NCBI GenBank assembly: GCA_943325655.2
Contig: CALPQG020000129.1
Coordinates: 1-7,110 of the forward strand
Reading direction: 5' to 3'
DNA length: 7,110 nt
Source of the DNA: Bifidobacterium breve
Lineage (GTDB): Bacteria; Bacteroidota; Bacteroidia; Cytophagales; UBA9547
Under the pieces are notes generated by a model. It ran no database searches. It worked only from the letters and a program-made list of their open reading frames with translations, and was not told the origin of the DNA. The translations under genes were made by a program, and so were the position numbers. Shown in pieces: positions 4,734 to 7,110 of the stretch (positions are counted from its first letter, which is position 1; each line of letters begins with the position of its first letter).

Positions 4734-5810
4734 TCAACGAGGCACAGTTTTGTATAAAACGGAACCAACAATTACGAACAAAACATTCGGAATCCAGGCG
4801 CCAATGAGCGGAGATAAAGAGCCTGCATTGGCGACACTTCTGCTCATAATTACCAATAAGATGTAAATAAACGCCAATACGAAACCTATTGAAATCTGTA
4901 AGGCAGCACCTCCCCTAGCCTTTCTGGCTGACATAATTACCCCGATAATGGTCAAAATAACGATGGCAAAAGGATACGAATACCGTTCATATTTTTCAAT
5001 CAAAAACACCTCAATATTTTCAGCCCCACGCATTTGAAGTTTGTCAATATGTTTGTTCAATTCCGTCAATGTCATGGTTTCATGAATCATGTACTGACTT
5101 TCAAAATCTTTGGGAGACAAATCAATGGCCGTATCAAGACGTTCTCCTTTTCTTACCAGCTCTTTTTCTCCAACAAAAGTCCTGTACGTATAATCATTCA
5201 AGGTCCATTTTTTGATAGAATCATTCCAGGTAATATTTTCGGAATTCACTTTCCCAAGTAATTGATTTCCTTCTATATGCTCTAGAGAAAATTGATAGCC
5301 CGTATTATTCGTATTGTTGTAACTTTCTAAATACACATAAGCATCAGGACCAATTTTAATATGCACATTACGAGCGTCATAATAAAACTGATTTTTGATA
5401 TACTTGTTTTCAAAGTCAATTCTATGCTTGTTTGAAAGTGGAATAATCCAGGCACACAAAGCAAAAATCCCCACACCGATAATGCATGAACTCAAAAAAT
5501 AAGGGAACAATAACCTTTTAAAGCTCATACCACTGTTCAACATCGCGATAATTTCGGTATCGGCAGCAAGTCTGGCAGTCACAAAAACGGTGGCAATAAA
5601 AACCGTCAAAGGGCTAATCATATTCGCCATATAAGGAATAAAATAAATGTAGTAATGGGTAAAAATAAAACCAAAAGTCAACTTGTGTTTCATAAAATCT
5701 TCATTTTTCTCCACATAATCAATCGCGCAAACAATTGTAATCAGCGTGAGCACCACGAAGAAAAAGGTAATCAATAATTTTTTGGTAATGTATCTGTCTA
5801 ATATCTTCAT
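4734..5810 (-). CDS. LptF/LptG family permease of the lipopolysaccharide export system
   Basis: This inner-membrane protein would be one of the two transmembrane subunits of the Lpt ABC transporter, which with LptB extracts lipopolysaccharide and hands it to LptC and LptA. The 358-residue protein has the family layout: helices at about 12-30, 55-77 and 102-124, a large periplasmic domain (about 126-270), then helices at about 276-294, 303-323 and 331-353. The opening MKILDRYITKKLL, the segment LAADTEIIAMLNSGMS (81-96) and a cytoplasmic SARKARGG loop (294-301) are typical. Length matches LptF/LptG (about 350-365). I cannot tell LptF from LptG by eye; the copy next to tgt is usually labelled LptG. 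The ATG at 5810 precedes the first helix suitably. A -7-like box is at 5864-5871, and the methyltransferase gene follows in the same transcript. Confidence 0.93.
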   Translation of the reverse strand: MKILDRYITKKLLITFFFVVLTLITIVCAIDYVEKNEDFMKHKLTFGFIFTHYYIYFIPYMANMISPLTVFIATVFVTARLAADTEIIAMLNSGMSFKRLLFPYFLSSCIIGVGIFALCAWIIPLSNKHRIDFENKYIKNQFYYDARNVHIKIGPDAYVYLESYNNTNNTGYQFSLEHIEGNQLLGKVNSENITWNDSIKKWTLNDYTYRTFVGEKELVRKGERLDTAIDLSPKDFESQYMIHETMTLTELNKHIDKLQMRGAENIEVFLIEKYERYSYPFAIVILTIIGVIMSARKARGGAALQISIGFVLAFIYILLVIMSRSVANAGSLSPLIGAWIPNVLFVIVGSVLYKTVPR

Positions 5811-5863
5811 TATGGTGTTGAAAATAGTATGCTGTTTGGATGGGTAAATAAAATCCCGTTTTA

Positions 5864-5871
5864 CAAATATA
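5864..5871 (-). promoter_or_regulatory. Possible -7 box for the lptF/G-methyltransferase unit
   Basis: TATATTTG on the minus strand matches TAnnTTTG and lies 53 nt upstream of the lptF/G start. No TTTG is found 19-21 bp further upstream (the sequence there is around CACTAT), so only half the promoter is present. Its place after a hairpin downstream of tgt favours a real separate start. Confidence 0.4.
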
Positions 5872-5888
5872 GGTTGATTTGGTTAAAT

Positions 5889-5922
5889 TAATAGTGCTTA
5901 AGTATAAATTAGCACTCGATTA
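5889..5922 (-). terminator. Possible terminator after tgt
   Basis: On the minus strand AGTGCT (5916-5911) pairs with AGCACT (5898-5893) around a 12-nt loop. TAAT (5922-5919) pairs with ATTA (5892-5889) across a 2-nt bulge. The base of the hairpin is 14 nt after the tgt stop and is followed by AT-rich sequence without a strong T-run. It would partly separate tgt from lptF/G. Confidence 0.4.
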
Positions 5923-5936
5923 AACCATATTCATCA

Positions 5937-7067
5937 TTATAGCCTTTGTTGCATTTGAGACACCATTTTATTTTTCCATGGTGTAAATGTTCCCGCCTGA
6001 ATTTGAATTCTGGCTTCGCCAACCAGCCATAAATAAAACGACAAATTATGTATCGAGGCAATTTGAGCACCCAAAATTTCTTTGGCATGCATTAAATGTC
6101 TCAAAAATGATTTGGAATAATTGCTACTTGCATAACAAGTTAAGGAAGCATCAATGGGGGAAAAATCATTTTTCCATTTCTCATTCCTGATATTGATAAT
6201 CCCTTCAGCGGTAAACAACATCCCGTTTCTAGCATTACGCGTAGGCATTACGCAATCAAACATATCTACGCCCAAAGCAATACATTCTAGAATATTCCAG
6301 GGAGTTCCTACGCCCATTAAGTAACGTGGTTTATCTGCAGGTAAAATATCACAAACCACTTCCGTCATGGCGTACATTTCTTCTGCTGGTTCGCCCACTG
6401 ACAAACCGCCAATCGCATTTCCCTCTCTTCCAAATGAAGCAATGGTTTCGGCTGACTTTATCCTTAAATCTTTGAAGGTACTTCCCTGAACAATTGGAAA
6501 AAGTACTTGTTTGTAACCATACAAAGAAGACGTTTCATCAAACCTGTCCACGCAGCGTTTCAACCAGCGATGCGTCATATTCAATGACTTACTCGCATAC
6601 GCATAGTCGCAAGGATAAGGCGTACATTCGTCAAAAGCCATGATAATATCCGCTCCAATTTTACGCTGAATATCCATTACTCCTTCGGGCGTAAACAAAT
6701 GTTTGGAGCCGTCAATATGAGACTTAAAGGTAACACCTTCTTCTTTGATATTTCTGGTGCCGGACAATGAATACACCTGATAACCACCACTATCAGTCAA
6801 AATAGGACCATCCCAAGTATTAAACTTATGCAAACCACCAGCTTGTTGTATGGTATCCAAACCAGGTCTCAAATACAAATGGTAGGTATTTCCTAAAATA
6901 ATTTGAGCTTGGATGTCTTCTTTTAATTCGCGTTTGTGAACCGCTTTCACCGTACCCGCAGTTCCTACGGGCATAAAAATAGGCGTTTGAATAGCACCGT
7001 GCTCCGTATGAATTACACCAGTACGTGCTTTGGACAATTGGTCTTTTTGTTGCAGGTCGAAAAACAT
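5937..7067 (-). CDS. tgt: tRNA-guanine transglycosylase (queuosine pathway)
   Basis: This enzyme swaps guanine-34 in the anticodon of Asp, Asn, His and Tyr tRNAs for preQ1, the committed tRNA step of queuosine synthesis. The 376-residue TIM-barrel protein matches E. coli Tgt in length (375). Key residues are seen: Asp92 (LTDSGGYQ, general base), Asp146 (MAFDECTPYP, base recognition), Gln194 (IVQG), Gly221/Leu222/Val224 (GGLSVGE; the Val is typical of bacterial preQ1-using enzymes) and nucleophile Asp271 (FDCVMPTRNARNG). The zinc site is odd. The usual CxCxxC before NYS is reduced to one cysteine: Leu309, Cys311 and Ser314 occupy the three positions, while the histidine ligand His340 (SIHN) remains. 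The ATG at 7067 fits the family start. The window ends 43 bp upstream, so any promoter may lie outside. A tgt gene followed by an lptF/G gene is a familiar order in Bacteroidota. Confidence 0.95.
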   Translation of the reverse strand: MFFDLQQKDQLSKARTGVIHTEHGAIQTPIFMPVGTAGTVKAVHKRELKEDIQAQIILGNTYHLYLRPGLDTIQQAGGLHKFNTWDGPILTDSGGYQVYSLSGTRNIKEEGVTFKSHIDGSKHLFTPEGVMDIQRKIGADIIMAFDECTPYPCDYAYASKSLNMTHRWLKRCVDRFDETSSLYGYKQVLFPIVQGSTFKDLRIKSAETIASFGREGNAIGGLSVGEPAEEMYAMTEVVCDILPADKPRYLMGVGTPWNILECIALGVDMFDCVMPTRNARNGMLFTAEGIINIRNEKWKNDFSPIDASLTCYASSNYSKSFLRHLMHAKEILGAQIASIHNLSFYLWLVGEARIQIQAGTFTPWKNKMVSQMQQRL

Positions 7068-7110
7068 GGTAAGTTTTTAATAAATCAATGAAGTAGAATT
7101 AAATCAACGG

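Overview
The window looks like chromosomal DNA of a Bacteroidota bacterium, probably near Chitinophagales or Sphingobacteriales, though class-level placement is a guess. The case rests on low-GC DNA and promoters of the Bacteroidota type (TTTG, 19 bp, TAnnTTTG). There are no strong Shine-Dalgarno sequences. Protein families are typical of the phylum: a PG_1098/THUMP-like methyltransferase, a long aminopeptidase P, and a Tgt directly upstream of an LptF/LptG permease.

Layout. (1) 1-64, minus strand: the first 21 codons of a secreted or lipid-anchored protein, cut by the window edge inside a poly-G run (poly-C on the + strand), with a consensus promoter at 115-145. (2) 167-410: 35 head-to-tail heptamers beginning GTA, organised as a duplicated block of 14-15 units. 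(3) 418-649: gene-free, with a degenerate ATCYG repeat and an AT-rich hairpin. (4) 650-1126, plus strand: an acidic 158-residue protein I do not recognise. (5) 1119-1320: a compact field of AT-rich repeats (a 52-bp tandem duplication, a hairpin, and four identical 14-mers) leading to the start codon of pepP. (6) 1321-2610, plus strand: aminopeptidase P. (7) 2611-2865: a gene-free convergent spacer with stem-loops. (8) 2866-7067, minus strand, read in the order tgt, lptF/G, methyltransferase, SGNH/GDSL hydrolase. The methyltransferase starts 3 nt after the permease stop.

Functions are mostly housekeeping: tRNA queuosine modification, lipopolysaccharide export, peptide trimming, methylation of an unknown substrate and ester hydrolysis. 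No defence system, phage, insertion sequence or CRISPR array is visible. The unusual content is in the repeats. The heptamer array sits 21 bp upstream of a promoter. A family of AT-rich repeats abuts gene ends, supplying stop codons for two genes and apparently a perfect-match promoter for a third. The Tgt has also lost two of the three cysteines of the usual zinc site.
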